From positions 124,001-188,000 of the forward strand of contig NZ_LGHZ01000004.1 in the NCBI RefSeq assembly GCF_001266615.1: a DNA stretch of 64,000 nucleotides, given 5' to 3'. Under the pieces are notes generated by a model. The model worked only from the letters and a program-made list of their open reading frames with translations. It had not been told where the DNA came from and did not search any database. Each line of letters opens with the position of its first letter. Within the stretch, counting starts at the first letter, position 1. The position numbers and the translations under genes were made by a program. Positions 1 through 8,641 of the stretch are shown piece by piece. This DNA comes from Kluyvera genomosp. 1 (GTDB lineage: Bacteria > Pseudomonadota > Gammaproteobacteria > Enterobacterales > Enterobacteriaceae).

Positions 1-734
1 GCCTGGCCGCGCAGCGAACCAGCGATACTCAATTCATCAAAGCCCAGCGGCGTGGTTGGCGGTTCGAAGCAGGCGGCAATCTCGATGGCGGGGTCGACAC
101 CAATGCTGATTGAGATCGGCAGTGGTTGACCCAGCTCTTCCGCCTTCATGCGGAACGCATCGATATGACGGCCTGGGGTGAGCCACATCGAGAGCTCGTC
201 GCGGCTTTGCACACACAGACGGTGAATGGTGATATCCGACTCATGCGTCTGCGGATCCGAGGCGTAGCACAGCCCCATGGTGATATACGGGCCGGCATCT
301 TCTTCGGTATTGGTCGGTGCAGGCAGCAGTTTACGCAGATCGAAATCGGCGTCGGTGGCCAGATGCACAACCTCTTGAGCGACCGCTTTTTCCGTCGTCA
401 GGACCGGTGGAATTGGGCTTTGAACCGAGTCTTTAAGCAGATGCCCCAGTCGTTCCGGCGGGCAGTTGAGGAAATGGCTGACGCGTTTACGCGAGCCGTT
501 AATGCCGATGGCCACGCTGATATCATCAAACCCTTTGATTTTGTTGAACACCATCGCCGGGCCATTTTTACGCGTTGGGCGTTGGCAGGTACCGCCCGCC
601 CCCACGTAGCGGTAAACGCCGGAAAGTTCGGCATGTGGGTCAACTTCGGTATTGGTTTCAACGTATTCGCCCGGCAGCGTTTTCAGTAGCGCCAGCGCCG
701 AGCGGAGGTCGCGTACGGTAGGGGTATTTTTCAC
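1..734 (-). CDS. UbiD-family hydroxyaryl decarboxylase, C subunit (5' part; runs off the window)
   Basis: The reading frame begins at a GTG at 734, preceded by AGGAA, and stays open to the window edge, so about 244 N-terminal residues are present. The translation contains the stretch YVGAGGTCQRPTRKNGPAM, typical of the large subunit of non-oxidative vanillate, 4-hydroxybenzoate or gallate decarboxylases (EcdC/BsdC/ShdC/KpdC type). These enzymes use prenylated FMN made by a UbiX-like B subunit, and a small D subunit usually accompanies them. Any B or D gene would lie outside this window. A LysR-type gene is divergent from it and is the likely regulator. The family call is firm; the substrate is not decided by what is visible. 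Confidence 0.85.
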   Translation of the reverse strand, partial: MKNTPTVRDLRSALALLKTLPGEYVETNTEVDPHAELSGVYRYVGAGGTCQRPTRKNGPAMVFNKIKGFDDISVAIGINGSRKRVSHFLNCPPERLGHLLKDSVQSPIPPVLTTEKAVAQEVVHLATDADFDLRKLLPAPTNTEEDAGPYITMGLCYASDPQTHESDITIHRLCVQSRDELSMWLTPGRHIDAFRMKAEELGQPLPISISIGVDPAIEIAACFEPPTTPLGFDELSIAGSLRGQ

Positions 735-905
735 AGTGTATTCCTGTTGATAATCACGAAAGAATGTCTGCGTTCACCCTATTCCTTACCCTTTTTAGGG
801 GCAAATACCGTTTCGCTAGGTCTGGGAAGATCAAAAAGATGGGACTACACCCGTCGGGATATCGTGCGTACACTAAAGCAAAGCGATTCTGGAGGTGGGT
901 GCGGC
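735..905. promoter_or_regulatory. Divergent decarboxylase/lysR-type promoter region
   Basis: This 171-bp gap separates two divergent genes and must hold both promoters and, by analogy with LysR systems, the regulator's operator. A GGAGGTG ribosome binding site at about 890-896 fixes the regulator start at 906. I could not single out one T-N11-A operator with confidence. Confidence 0.5.
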
Positions 906-1799
906 ATGGATTTAAAACGATTACGGTATTTCTGCCGGGTGGTGGAGCAGGGGTCGATAAGCCAGGCAGCGAAAGTACTGAATATGGCGCAGCCGCCGCT
1001 GAGCAAGCGTATTCAGGAGCTGGAGGACGAACTGCATACGCCGCTATTTTTGCGGCATGGTAACCGAATTGAGCCCACCGAAGCCGGCTTTTTCCTCTAT
1101 CGCAAAGCCTGCGAAATTCTGCGGCAGGTGGAGGACACCGCGCGGGAAACCATGGAAATAGCCCAGAAGGACAGGCTGCATTTTCGTTTTGGTATGAGCC
1201 ATCTTTTTCAATCGTATTTCAAACCGCTGCTGCTGGCGCTATATCAGCGCTACCCGGAGATCGAAATTAATATCTCGGTGACGGACTCCAGCCATCTGGA
1301 GGGGTTATTAAACGAAGGTGCTATCGATCTGGCTTTTATCCAGCGCCCCTATCGCAGCGAAGGATTCGACTTTGTCTCTTTCGATCCGGTCAGGCTAGTG
1401 GCGGTGATTAACAAGCAGTGCCTGCCGGGTCCCCCGGCGAACCCGTTTGATTATCATGCTCTGGGACAGCTACCGCTGGTGCTACTGCACCGCGCTAAGG
1501 ACTCTGGCACCTATGAGATGCTGATTGATCTGTTTCGTAAATCGGGCGTCGACCCTAAAGTCATTATGCATATTACCCAGCCGGGTGTGATTCTCGATTG
1601 GCTGGAATCAGGGCTTGCGGCGGCGACGTTGCTGCCTTCATCAGAGGTATGTGCAGAGAAACTTGAGCAGTGTTACGTGGTGGATGTTTTCCCCTCGCCG
1701 CAGATATTTTATCCTGCGATGGTGAAAATGCCGGGTGTGAACTGGTGTACACAGGTCATGGAGCTGGTGGCGGAAGGCTATCCCTTTCCTACGCGCTAG
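906..1799 (+). CDS. LysR-type regulator, probably of the adjacent decarboxylase operon
   Basis: This 297-residue protein has an N-terminal winged helix-turn-helix (MDLKRLRYFCRVVEQGSISQ, about residues 1-60). A LysR effector-binding domain follows from about residue 90 to the end. The frame is open further upstream, but the ATG at 906 has a GGAGGTG site at proper spacing and gives the usual family length, so it is preferred. It is divergent from the UbiD-type decarboxylase gene, the standard layout for a LysR activator and its target. The likely inducer is therefore a hydroxybenzoate-type compound, but that is inference from position. Confidence 0.85.
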   Translation: MDLKRLRYFCRVVEQGSISQAAKVLNMAQPPLSKRIQELEDELHTPLFLRHGNRIEPTEAGFFLYRKACEILRQVEDTARETMEIAQKDRLHFRFGMSHLFQSYFKPLLLALYQRYPEIEINISVTDSSHLEGLLNEGAIDLAFIQRPYRSEGFDFVSFDPVRLVAVINKQCLPGPPANPFDYHALGQLPLVLLHRAKDSGTYEMLIDLFRKSGVDPKVIMHITQPGVILDWLESGLAAATLLPSSEVCAEKLEQCYVVDVFPSPQIFYPAMVKMPGVNWCTQVMELVAEGYPFPTR

Positions 1800-1873
1800 C
1801 GAGCGGGGAGTTTAGCATCCGTCGTTACCCTGCTATGATATAGCCCCCACTATTCACTCTCTGAGGATTCGTT

Positions 1874-2620
1874 TTGCGAGCAGGACGCCCAATCACTTCC
1901 CCAATACGCCTGTTGATGTGCCTGATTATCGGGCTCGTACTCTCCGGTTGTGCGGGTAACTCGTCCAAATCAGAGGGCAGCTACAGTGGTTCGGTATACA
2001 CCGTGAAACGAGGGGATACGCTGTCGCGTATTTCGCGCATGACCGGCACCAGCGTGCGAGATTTGGCGCGCATGAACGGTATTTCTCCGCCGTATACCAT
2101 TGAGGTGGGGCAAAAGATCAAGGTCAACGGGGCGTCGAAATCCTCGAGCAGCAAAAAATCATCCTCCGGTCAGACGGCAAAAGTCACACCGTCATCTGCG
2201 GTACCGAAATCCTCCTGGCCTCCTGTTGGCCAGCGCTGCTGGCGATGGCCGACAAGTGGTAAGGTGGTGATGACATACTCTACCTCGGAAGGCGGTAACA
2301 AAGGGATTGATATCGCCGGCAGCCGCGGCCAGCCGGTTTACTCCGCAGGCGCAGGTAAAGTGGTGTATGTCGGCAATCAGCTTCGTGGCTACGGCAACCT
2401 GGTGATGATTAAGCACAACGAAGATTACATCACCGCCTATGCGCACAACGATAAGCTGATGGTGAATAACGGCCAAAACGTGAAGATTGGCCAACAGATT
2501 GCCACCATGGGCAACTCAGATGCTGACTCCGTCAGGCTGCATTTCCAGATTCGCTATCGGGCGACGGCGATTGACCCGCTACGTTATCTGCCGCCGCAGG
2601 GCAGCAAACCGAAGTGCTAA
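1874..2620 (+). CDS. actS: Amidase activator ActS (YgeR), LysM/M23 lipoprotein
   Basis: This 248-residue protein starts at a TTG codon. It has a lipoprotein signal with lipobox LSGC (Cys about 26), a LysM domain near residues 40-85 (YTVKRGDTLSRISRMTG) and a C-terminal M23/LytM domain near 145-240. The metallopeptidase site is incomplete: the usual HxxxD is replaced by NKGID, so it should bind but not cut. This fits ActS (YgeR) of E. coli, which activates periplasmic amidases, mainly AmiC, for septal peptidoglycan splitting. Close similarity runs through the C-terminal YLPPQGSKPKC. It lies next to glyU as in E. coli. Confidence 0.93.
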   Translation: MRAGRPITSPIRLLMCLIIGLVLSGCAGNSSKSEGSYSGSVYTVKRGDTLSRISRMTGTSVRDLARMNGISPPYTIEVGQKIKVNGASKSSSSKKSSSGQTAKVTPSSAVPKSSWPPVGQRCWRWPTSGKVVMTYSTSEGGNKGIDIAGSRGQPVYSAGAGKVVYVGNQLRGYGNLVMIKHNEDYITAYAHNDKLMVNNGQNVKIGQQIATMGNSDADSVRLHFQIRYRATAIDPLRYLPPQGSKPKC

Positions 2621-2700
2621 GCGGTTAATTTATCATCACTTAACCATGTAAAGCCTTGCCAGACGAGGAGTAAAGTTTATAATGCTCCTCGCACACCTTT

Positions 2701-2774
2701 GCGGGCGTAGTTCAATGGTAGAACGAGAGCTTCCCAAGCTCTATACGAGGGTTCGATTCCCTTCGCCCGCTCCA
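2701..2774 (+). tRNA. glyU: tRNA-Gly (anticodon CCC)
   Basis: This 74-nt cloverleaf has an acceptor stem GCGGGCG/CGCCCGC followed by encoded TCCA. The anticodon stem AGAGC/GCTCT (2726-2730 and 2738-2742) closes the loop TTCCCAA with anticodon CCC at 2733-2735. The T-arm is GAGGGTTCGATTCCCTT. It reads GGG codons. Its position next to actS matches E. coli glyU, a known integration point for the ETT2 island. Confidence 0.97.
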
Positions 2775-3003
2775 AAACTCTCCCTAAAATCGTTACTCCT
2801 CTGTTTTTCCAAAGTATGCGCAACGATGTGAGTGATCTTCCAGCCTATGTTTGGCCTGTCTGCTGCGCAAATGTGAAATGTTGGCGAGAAAGGAAAAGAG
2901 AAGATGAAACCGTTGACCCGGAATATTAAAGGCGACGGGTTTATGACCCGACGCCGATTTCTGGGGGGCTGGAATATTGCCCTTCGTCATCCAGACCGGA
3001 TCA
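2775..3003. other. Intergenic stretch downstream of glyU
   Basis: No convincing gene lies in these 229 bases. I looked for a repeat of the glyU 3' end that would mark an integrated element and saw none here. A short minus-strand frame is present but has no recognisable start signal or family. Confidence 0.5.
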
Positions 3004-3564
3004 TCATGTTGCTGTAGCGACGATGGTTTGATTTAGCAAAACAGCCTCTTTCGTTCCGATGGTCCTGGCATAGATAAATGCGCTAAACACCAGCGTCGTG
3101 CAGACCACGAAGGCCAATAAAAATTGCCCGGTCATCAGCAAATATCCACCTATTCCAACATAAAGTAATGCCGTGACAGTACTGACCAATGCAACCTGCA
3201 ATGCCGCTGCCTCGCTGCGTCTGAAGGTGGTTCCGATAAGCCCCCCAATCAACGCCAGACCCAATAGCGCCCCAATAGCGGGAATCCCGCAAATAGCCGC
3301 AACAAGTAAAAACAAAAAGAGCTGATATTTACGCTGCAGAGGCTTATTCGCAAAGAAATCGGTTTCGTATAATTGGTCGGTGGTTGCGTTAAAGACCCGA
3401 ACCAGTCGCTGTCTGCGGAATAAAAGACGAATGGTTTGGCCTATTTCAACGTGTTGGAGAATGGCGGCGGGGAGTTCTATAAACTGTTTACTGTCTCCCT
3501 CCTTGAGGATAATGCCATTCCATAGCCGCTGGTCAATATGGCCGGTCAGTAACTTTTGCTGCAT
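3004..3564 (-). CDS. Hypothetical inner-membrane protein
   Basis: This 186-residue protein has a hydrophilic N-terminal part (about 1-75) and three to four hydrophobic segments. These lie near residues 82-112 (LFLFLLVAAICGIPAIGALL, with a Gly-rich second half), 124-143 and 146-168. The pattern suggests a soluble cytoplasmic domain anchored in the inner membrane. I do not recognise the family. It is transcribed alone, with more than 300 bp of non-coding DNA upstream. Confidence 0.6.
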   Translation of the reverse strand: MQQKLLTGHIDQRLWNGIILKEGDSKQFIELPAAILQHVEIGQTIRLLFRRQRLVRVFNATTDQLYETDFFANKPLQRKYQLFLFLLVAAICGIPAIGALLGLALIGGLIGTTFRRSEAAALQVALVSTVTALLYVGIGGYLLMTGQFLLAFVVCTTLVFSAFIYARTIGTKEAVLLNQTIVATAT

Positions 3565-3874
3565 TGATTCACCCTTAGGGTTTAAAAAGAAACCGAGAGT
3601 AGGTCTATTAAAAAAGTGGTTATTTAGGCCGGGTAATACCCGGAAACCAATTCTAACAGCGCTAATGGTGAATTAACGTAAAGAGAAAATAAGGGTTTTG
3701 TATATATTATGCGGCAGCGTGTGACAACGTGGGACGATTTAATTAGCTCGTTGGATAAATAATCAAAATTAGTTTAAAAGAACCGTTATAACCATAAATA
3801 AATAAGGTGTACTTCTGTTGCGATCGTTCTTTTGTACCTGGAAACGCTCACTGAAAGAGTGGATGGCGAGGTTC
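3565..3874. other. Intergenic region, AT-rich, no gene seen
   Basis: About 310 bases lie between the divergent 5' end of the membrane protein gene and the 3' end of the psiE-like gene. It is AT-rich and should hold the promoter of the minus-strand gene ending at 3004. No RNA gene or convincing terminator was recognised. Confidence 0.4.
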
Positions 3875-4288
3875 TCAATCTCGCGCCAGTCGGGAGCTGC
3901 TACATACCCAAAGGGTTACCACCAGGATCAGAATCGAAAGAGAATAGAGCAGCACGTTCATTGGGGAATCGTAATGTACGATGATCAGACGAACAATGGC
4001 CGTCACGCCAATATAGACAAAATAGCGCAGCGGGAAATGGCTACCGGACCGAAAGTATTTAACAATCAGCGCAATAAATTCGAAATATAAAAACCACGTC
4101 AGCAGACCTTCTACAAAATCATAGCTCTTGATCGTTGCTGCATTGAAAAAGGTTTTCGCCAGAAACAAGGACTCCTTACCGAGAAAAACCAGCAGGATGA
4201 TGGCCAAACACAGCATGCCGATATTTAAAATAAACTGAATGATGGTCGGGATGGTGGTTGCAAATGAAGCGTTTAGCGTTGTTCGCAT
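3875..4288 (-). CDS. PsiE-like membrane protein
   Basis: This roughly 137-residue protein matches E. coli PsiE (phosphate-starvation-inducible) along its length. Shared stretches include [48 protein letters not shown] and [10 protein letters not shown]. Four transmembrane helices are visible. The function of PsiE is not established. The ATG at 4288 is used; a GTG five codons upstream (4303) is also possible, and neither has a strong ribosome binding site. The gene is not beside xylE/malEFG as E. coli psiE is, so this is probably a second, horizontally moved copy. Confidence 0.8.
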   Translation of the reverse strand: MRTTLNASFATTIPTIIQFILNIGMLCLAIILLVFLGKESLFLAKTFFNAATIKSYDFVEGLLTWFLYFEFIALIVKYFRSGSHFPLRYFVYIGVTAIVRLIIVHYDSPMNVLLYSLSILILVVTLWVCSSSRLARD

Positions 4289-4532
4289 TTTCTTGCTCTG
4301 CACGGCTGCGTTGATATCGTGAGTATAGCCGAAATGGTTGGAATGGTCGGGCGTTGGCTCCGTTAATCGCGTTTATGGATGCCAAACGTATTGTTGGCCT
4401 GGAGGCGTTTTTATGTCAGGTTTTTTAATGAGATAGGGCTTTCTTTCAGAACGTGTAAATTCGCTTTCAAACCAGGGCAAAGGCTCTACTCTGCATACTT
4501 ATCTCACGTTAATCTCTGCCTAATGGTCAACC

Positions 4533-5222
4533 ATGAAAGCTCTGTTGCTTACTGCTGCCGTTTTACCTTTTATACTGCCGTTCGCCGCGTTGGCGAACGA
4601 GAAAGTGTCTGCTGCCGTCGACCATTTTAAGTGGATAAGCTTTCACTCCCCCAGCATGCCGGGATACCGCACCGTAGAGATGCTGACGTCAGGTTTTGTA
4701 GGGGCGTCCGTCACGATGAGCAGTAACAGTAAGTTTTTGAATCTGAATGACCTGACGTTTCGTGCGAGCCGTAATTGGCTTGAAATAAAACCCCATCACG
4801 AAGGGCGGGTCACGCTGCGAATGATAAGGCAGCCAAAGGCGAATGAGCGGGTCAATACGCTGGTCGTCTACAACCGAAAGACCGGGCAAACGCAATACTA
4901 TCCGTTTTATATAAAAAACTGGCTTACCGGAGAGGGTACGGTCGATGCCAACGCCTCGGAGGCGCGCAAACATTGCGAACGTGTCGGTGGCAAATTGTTA
5001 ACCACTCAAGCGTTCAGAGCGCTTTCACGGCAATGGTTTGGTCTGAGCAGCGGTAGTTTGCGAGAGATGTACCCTGGGGCGACGATTTTTAATGAGCAGG
5101 TGCAGGCCGGCGACAGTTTTTGGGTCAACGAGGGAAAGTCTGTCACTCTCCATACCGGCATCAAAAGCCAAAACCGTACCGTGAATACCCTGTGTCACCA
5201 TGAATACCCTGCAATATCTTAG
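4533..5222 (+). CDS. Secreted orphan protein, possible adhesin-type C-terminal module
   Basis: This 229-residue protein has a clear signal peptide (MKALLLTAAVLPFILPFAALANE, cleaved about residue 22). Its mature part looks like an immunoglobulin-like beta domain (about 30-135). A second module with paired cysteines and the segment EARKHCERVGGKLLTTQAF resembles the C-type-lectin-like ends of intimin/invasin-family adhesins. No beta-barrel or passenger repeats are present, so it would be a free periplasmic or secreted protein. The resemblance is by eye only and the function is unknown. Confidence 0.5.
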   Translation: MKALLLTAAVLPFILPFAALANEKVSAAVDHFKWISFHSPSMPGYRTVEMLTSGFVGASVTMSSNSKFLNLNDLTFRASRNWLEIKPHHEGRVTLRMIRQPKANERVNTLVVYNRKTGQTQYYPFYIKNWLTGEGTVDANASEARKHCERVGGKLLTTQAFRALSRQWFGLSSGSLREMYPGATIFNEQVQAGDSFWVNEGKSVTLHTGIKSQNRTVNTLCHHEYPAIS

Positions 5223-5469
5223 GAAGCTTCCTGTGTTTCTTAATCGCTGATACGGCTTTTGTGTTGAACACCTGAGTGATTCCTGTGTAGGTATTACGGT
5301 ATTCCATCTCCGCCTGATTAAATCCTTTCTTTAACGCCTGAGTTTTGATTCGACGATGTTTCCACTGACATTGCGCAAGAGGAAGGCTGGTCTATGCTGA
5401 AAAAGTGCCCCCAGCCTTTGGCTGTCCATTTGAATAATAATGATAACTCTCGCGTGCGCGGTGGCGGAT
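5223..5469. other. Intergenic region before the mscS-type gene
   Basis: About 250 bases with no coding signal. It should contain the promoter of the mechanosensitive-channel gene. No strong terminator hairpin was seen after the upstream gene. Confidence 0.35.
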
Positions 5470-7083
5470 ATGAACAGGATACTGCTCGCTGTTTTTACGT
5501 GTTTATTTCTTTCCGCGGTTTTTAATACCGAGGCGGCGGAGCCTCGCCAGGAACCTACCGATCAAGAACGCGCCAGAACGGTATATATCTTTCATCAGCC
5601 GATTGTGATGTTACAGGCAAAGTTCGGTCTTACGACGCCTGAGGAACGTGTACTGCGCATTCGTAATACGCTGCGTCATTTCACGCAAGCCGACGTACGA
5701 GAGCCGTTGAAGGTGATAACCGTCACTCGCTATAACCAGCCCGGCAGGCTAATTGTCATGAACGGTAAGCCGGTGATGCTGCTGGCACAAGGCGATCTCG
5801 ATGAAGGCGACGATCTCACGTTGGATCAGGCCGCGCAGCGGGTGCTGGTGAGAATGGAAGCGCAGCGTACGGCGCTGCACGATCAGTATGATGGCCGCCA
5901 ACTGGCCTTGTCTGCGGTGAAAGCCTTCGCCGCGATGCTGGGGATGATTCTGCTGTGGTATATCGCTTATTACTCCTGGCGCGGCGTCAGGCGTTTTTAT
6001 CGTCGGCGGATTATTGAGAACCGCAGCTGGGTTCCCCAAAGCTGGAGACGGTTTATCGGTGCGATTGAGACGCGGCTCTACGCGTTGTTGATGATTCTGC
6101 TCGGCGTTGCGGTGTTTTATGTATGGCTTAGCTGGGTGTTTAGCCTGTTTCCCTGGACGCGAGTATGGGGAGAGTCGTTGGGCGACTGGTCGATCCGCGT
6201 CGTACGCGACATTGCGTTATCGATCGTCTCGGCTCTTCCTGGGCTGATGATTGTTCTCGTCATTGTGCTGATTACCGCCTTCATCCTGAAGCTGCTGCGG
6301 GTGATTTTGGATCAGGTCGCCGCAGGGCGATTACAGCTTCCTGGCATTCATCCGGAAACCGTCAGCGCCACCCGTAAACTGATCTCCGTCGTGGTCTGGC
6401 TATTTGCGCTTTCAGCCGCGTATCCCTTCCTGCCGGGTGCTAATTCGCTGGCGTTTAAAGGCATTAGCGTCTTCTTCGGTTTGATGTTGACGCTAGGGTC
6501 GGCCGGGGTGATGAACCACGCGATGAGCGGATTGGTGCTGATTTACTCCCGCGCCTTGCGCAAAGGCGACGTTATCCGCATTGCGGATAACGAAGGACAG
6601 GTGAGTGAAATTGGCATGCTTGCCACCAAAATCATCACCCGTGAGCACTATGTGGTGACGGTACCCAATGCGGTGGTCGTTAGCGGAAAAATTACCAACC
6701 TCAGTGCGCAAAGCGCCGACGGTGGCGTCAACCTGACGGTTAGCGTGACCATCGGTTATGACACTCCCTGGCGTCAGGTTCACGCCATGCTGGAACTTGC
6801 CGCGAAGCGGGCTAAGGGTATCGAACTGTCGCCGCCGCCGCTGGTACGCCAGCTCAGCCTGATGGACTGGTACATCGCCTATGAGTTACAGGTTCGGCTG
6901 GTTGCCGGTCAGTCTCTGGCCGACGCGCGCAACGAATTGCATAGCAATATTCAGGATGTCTTTAATGAGTTCGGTGTCCAGATTATGTCGCCGAATTTCG
7001 TGATGCAGCCAAAGGGGGCGGTGATGGTGGGGAAAGAGAATTGGTCTCCGGCGCCGGCGGTGCCGTTGGATGCGGGAAAATAG
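5470..7083 (+). CDS. MscS-family mechanosensitive ion channel
   Basis: This 537-residue protein has a signal peptide (MNRILLAVFTCLFLSAVFNTEA), a periplasmic domain to about residue 150 and five or so membrane helices. The conserved pore helix plus beta domain of MscS follows (GVMNHAMSGLVLIYSRALRKG, then DNEGQVSEIG and VPNAVVVSGKITN). This makes it longer than MscS (286) but shorter than MscK/MscM, in the YnaI/YbdG size range but with an added periplasmic part. It should open under hypo-osmotic membrane tension. The ATG at 5470 is chosen because the signal peptide starts there and GGTGGCGG precedes it; the frame is also open ten codons upstream. Confidence 0.85.
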   Translation: MNRILLAVFTCLFLSAVFNTEAAEPRQEPTDQERARTVYIFHQPIVMLQAKFGLTTPEERVLRIRNTLRHFTQADVREPLKVITVTRYNQPGRLIVMNGKPVMLLAQGDLDEGDDLTLDQAAQRVLVRMEAQRTALHDQYDGRQLALSAVKAFAAMLGMILLWYIAYYSWRGVRRFYRRRIIENRSWVPQSWRRFIGAIETRLYALLMILLGVAVFYVWLSWVFSLFPWTRVWGESLGDWSIRVVRDIALSIVSALPGLMIVLVIVLITAFILKLLRVILDQVAAGRLQLPGIHPETVSATRKLISVVVWLFALSAAYPFLPGANSLAFKGISVFFGLMLTLGSAGVMNHAMSGLVLIYSRALRKGDVIRIADNEGQVSEIGMLATKIITREHYVVTVPNAVVVSGKITNLSAQSADGGVNLTVSVTIGYDTPWRQVHAMLELAAKRAKGIELSPPPLVRQLSLMDWYIAYELQVRLVAGQSLADARNELHSNIQDVFNEFGVQIMSPNFVMQPKGAVMVGKENWSPAPAVPLDAGK

Positions 7084-7173
7084 TCCTGGGATCGGGTTGG
7101 AGAGTCACGCGAAGCAGCAGGCGTCACGACGTGCCCTAATGCTGCCAATAGTATCGATAATTGCGGGTCAAAC

Positions 7174-8361
7174 ATGAAAAAATCCACGTTGGTTTATCTC
7201 GGTCTGTTTTTCGCCCCGGCAACGCAGGCGAGCGCGCTCTATTTCTACGAGATTGGTACCGAGGACACCGCACTGGCAGGGGCCGGGCAGGCGGCGCGAG
7301 CTCAGGATGCATCCACCATTGTGACCAATCCCGCCGGGATGACGCGACTCCCGGATCATATGTTCACCGGCGGGTTGCAGGCGATGGATGGCGACATCTC
7401 TTACTCGCTTGACGATGATGCTGGTCGCAAAAGCCCCGGCAATATCATGCGCTTTTTCCCGAATGCGAGTGCGTTCTATGCCCAGAAGGTTAACGACGAT
7501 CTTTATGCTGGCCTTGGGTTGTACGGTAACTATGGGCTGGGTATTGATTTTGGCTCCTGGGCAGGAGATAGGCTCATCAAGAAAAGCACCATGGTCGCGA
7601 TGACGTTAAGCCCTTCCTTGGCCTACAAACTCAGCGACAGGGTGTCTATCGGCGGTTCTGTTAACTTTAACTACGGTCTGCTATCGCTCACGCGCAATGT
7701 TGATGGCAATGATGAACAGCAAAAAGATCACGATTGGGCGACGAGCTACCGTTTGGGCCTGCTGATGGCGTTGACTGAGCAAACTCGAGCGGGTATCGCC
7801 TGGACCAGTAAAACCGATTACGACTTCAATATCGACGGCAAAGCCCGTTTCCCGAACTTGCCGAACGTGGAATACGATCTGCCTATTTCTGCTCAGGTGC
7901 GGGCACCGCAGCAGGTGATGCTGAGTCTGGTGCATGACCTTAATCAACAGTGGTCGGTGATGGGCGATCTGGGCTGGCAGGACTGGAGCCAGTTTGGCGC
8001 ACCGCAAATTACCGTGAGCGACCAGCCGCTGGATAAAGACAGTCGTCTTAAAGATTCCTGGCACACGGCGCTGGGGGTGCAATACCGGCCTACGGAGCAG
8101 TGGCGCTTGAACGCGGGCGTGGCTTACGACAGTACGGTCTATCGTTCGCAGAGCAATGCTGCGCTCACGTTACCCACCGGCGATGAGTGGCGCTTTGCAA
8201 CCGGGGCGCAGTATCAAATAACGCCACAGAGTAATCTCGGCGTTGCGGTGTCGTACCTGCACATACAGTCCGCTCGCGTGCAGTCACCTGCGGTGTACAA
8301 AGGCAGCTACAGCGATCCTTACCTATGGTTCGCCAGCGTAAATTACAGTTATCAATTCTAA
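7174..8361 (+). CDS. FadL/OmpP1-family outer-membrane transport protein
   Basis: This 395-residue protein has a signal peptide (MKKSTLVYLGLFFAPATQASA). It carries the family's N-terminal hatch motif GTEDTALAGAGQAARAQDAS and NPAGM, and ends in the aromatic FASVNYSYQF typical of outer-membrane barrels. Members carry hydrophobic molecules (long-chain fatty acids, aromatic hydrocarbons) across the outer membrane through a lateral opening. This one is shorter than E. coli FadL (446) and its substrate is unknown. It follows the mscS-type gene by 90 bp in the same direction, so shared transcription is possible. Confidence 0.88.
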   Translation: MKKSTLVYLGLFFAPATQASALYFYEIGTEDTALAGAGQAARAQDASTIVTNPAGMTRLPDHMFTGGLQAMDGDISYSLDDDAGRKSPGNIMRFFPNASAFYAQKVNDDLYAGLGLYGNYGLGIDFGSWAGDRLIKKSTMVAMTLSPSLAYKLSDRVSIGGSVNFNYGLLSLTRNVDGNDEQQKDHDWATSYRLGLLMALTEQTRAGIAWTSKTDYDFNIDGKARFPNLPNVEYDLPISAQVRAPQQVMLSLVHDLNQQWSVMGDLGWQDWSQFGAPQITVSDQPLDKDSRLKDSWHTALGVQYRPTEQWRLNAGVAYDSTVYRSQSNAALTLPTGDEWRFATGAQYQITPQSNLGVAVSYLHIQSARVQSPAVYKGSYSDPYLWFASVNYSYQF

Positions 8362-8641
8362 GGGCGATAGTTAGGTCATTTTGGGGCCGCATGAGCGTTC
8401 CCTTTTTGAAAATGTATAAATGCATTAAGTTGGGCTGCATAAAGAAAGGACGATAATTTTTCAGTAATACGCTAAGACCATTTAAAATGGTTAGTCATAT
8501 TACTATATGATTGCTAATTTTTCTTTGCGAAATTATTTGAGCTTGAGTGAACACTACTATATATAAGAGTTTTTACTGGGATTTCCCTCATTAGGTTGAT
8601 GGCAAATACCTTCAGGCGTACAATCCGCGACTCGCCTAAAA
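8362..8641. promoter_or_regulatory. AT-rich upstream region of the phosphoethanolamine transferase gene
   Basis: These 280 bases are AT-rich (for example ACTACTATATATAAG near 8550). They probably hold the promoter of the downstream transferase gene. The base composition drops sharply here compared with the upstream porin gene. That, with the AT-rich gene itself, suggests a transferred segment and H-NS-type silencing. No specific operator was recognised. Confidence 0.4.

Noticed and set aside
126-689. 187-codon plus-strand frame
   Set aside because: It is opposite the UbiD-type decarboxylase gene, whose protein is clearly recognisable on the minus strand.
2793-2990. 65-codon minus-strand frame after glyU
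   Set aside because: No ribosome binding site, no family resemblance and a composition not like coding DNA.
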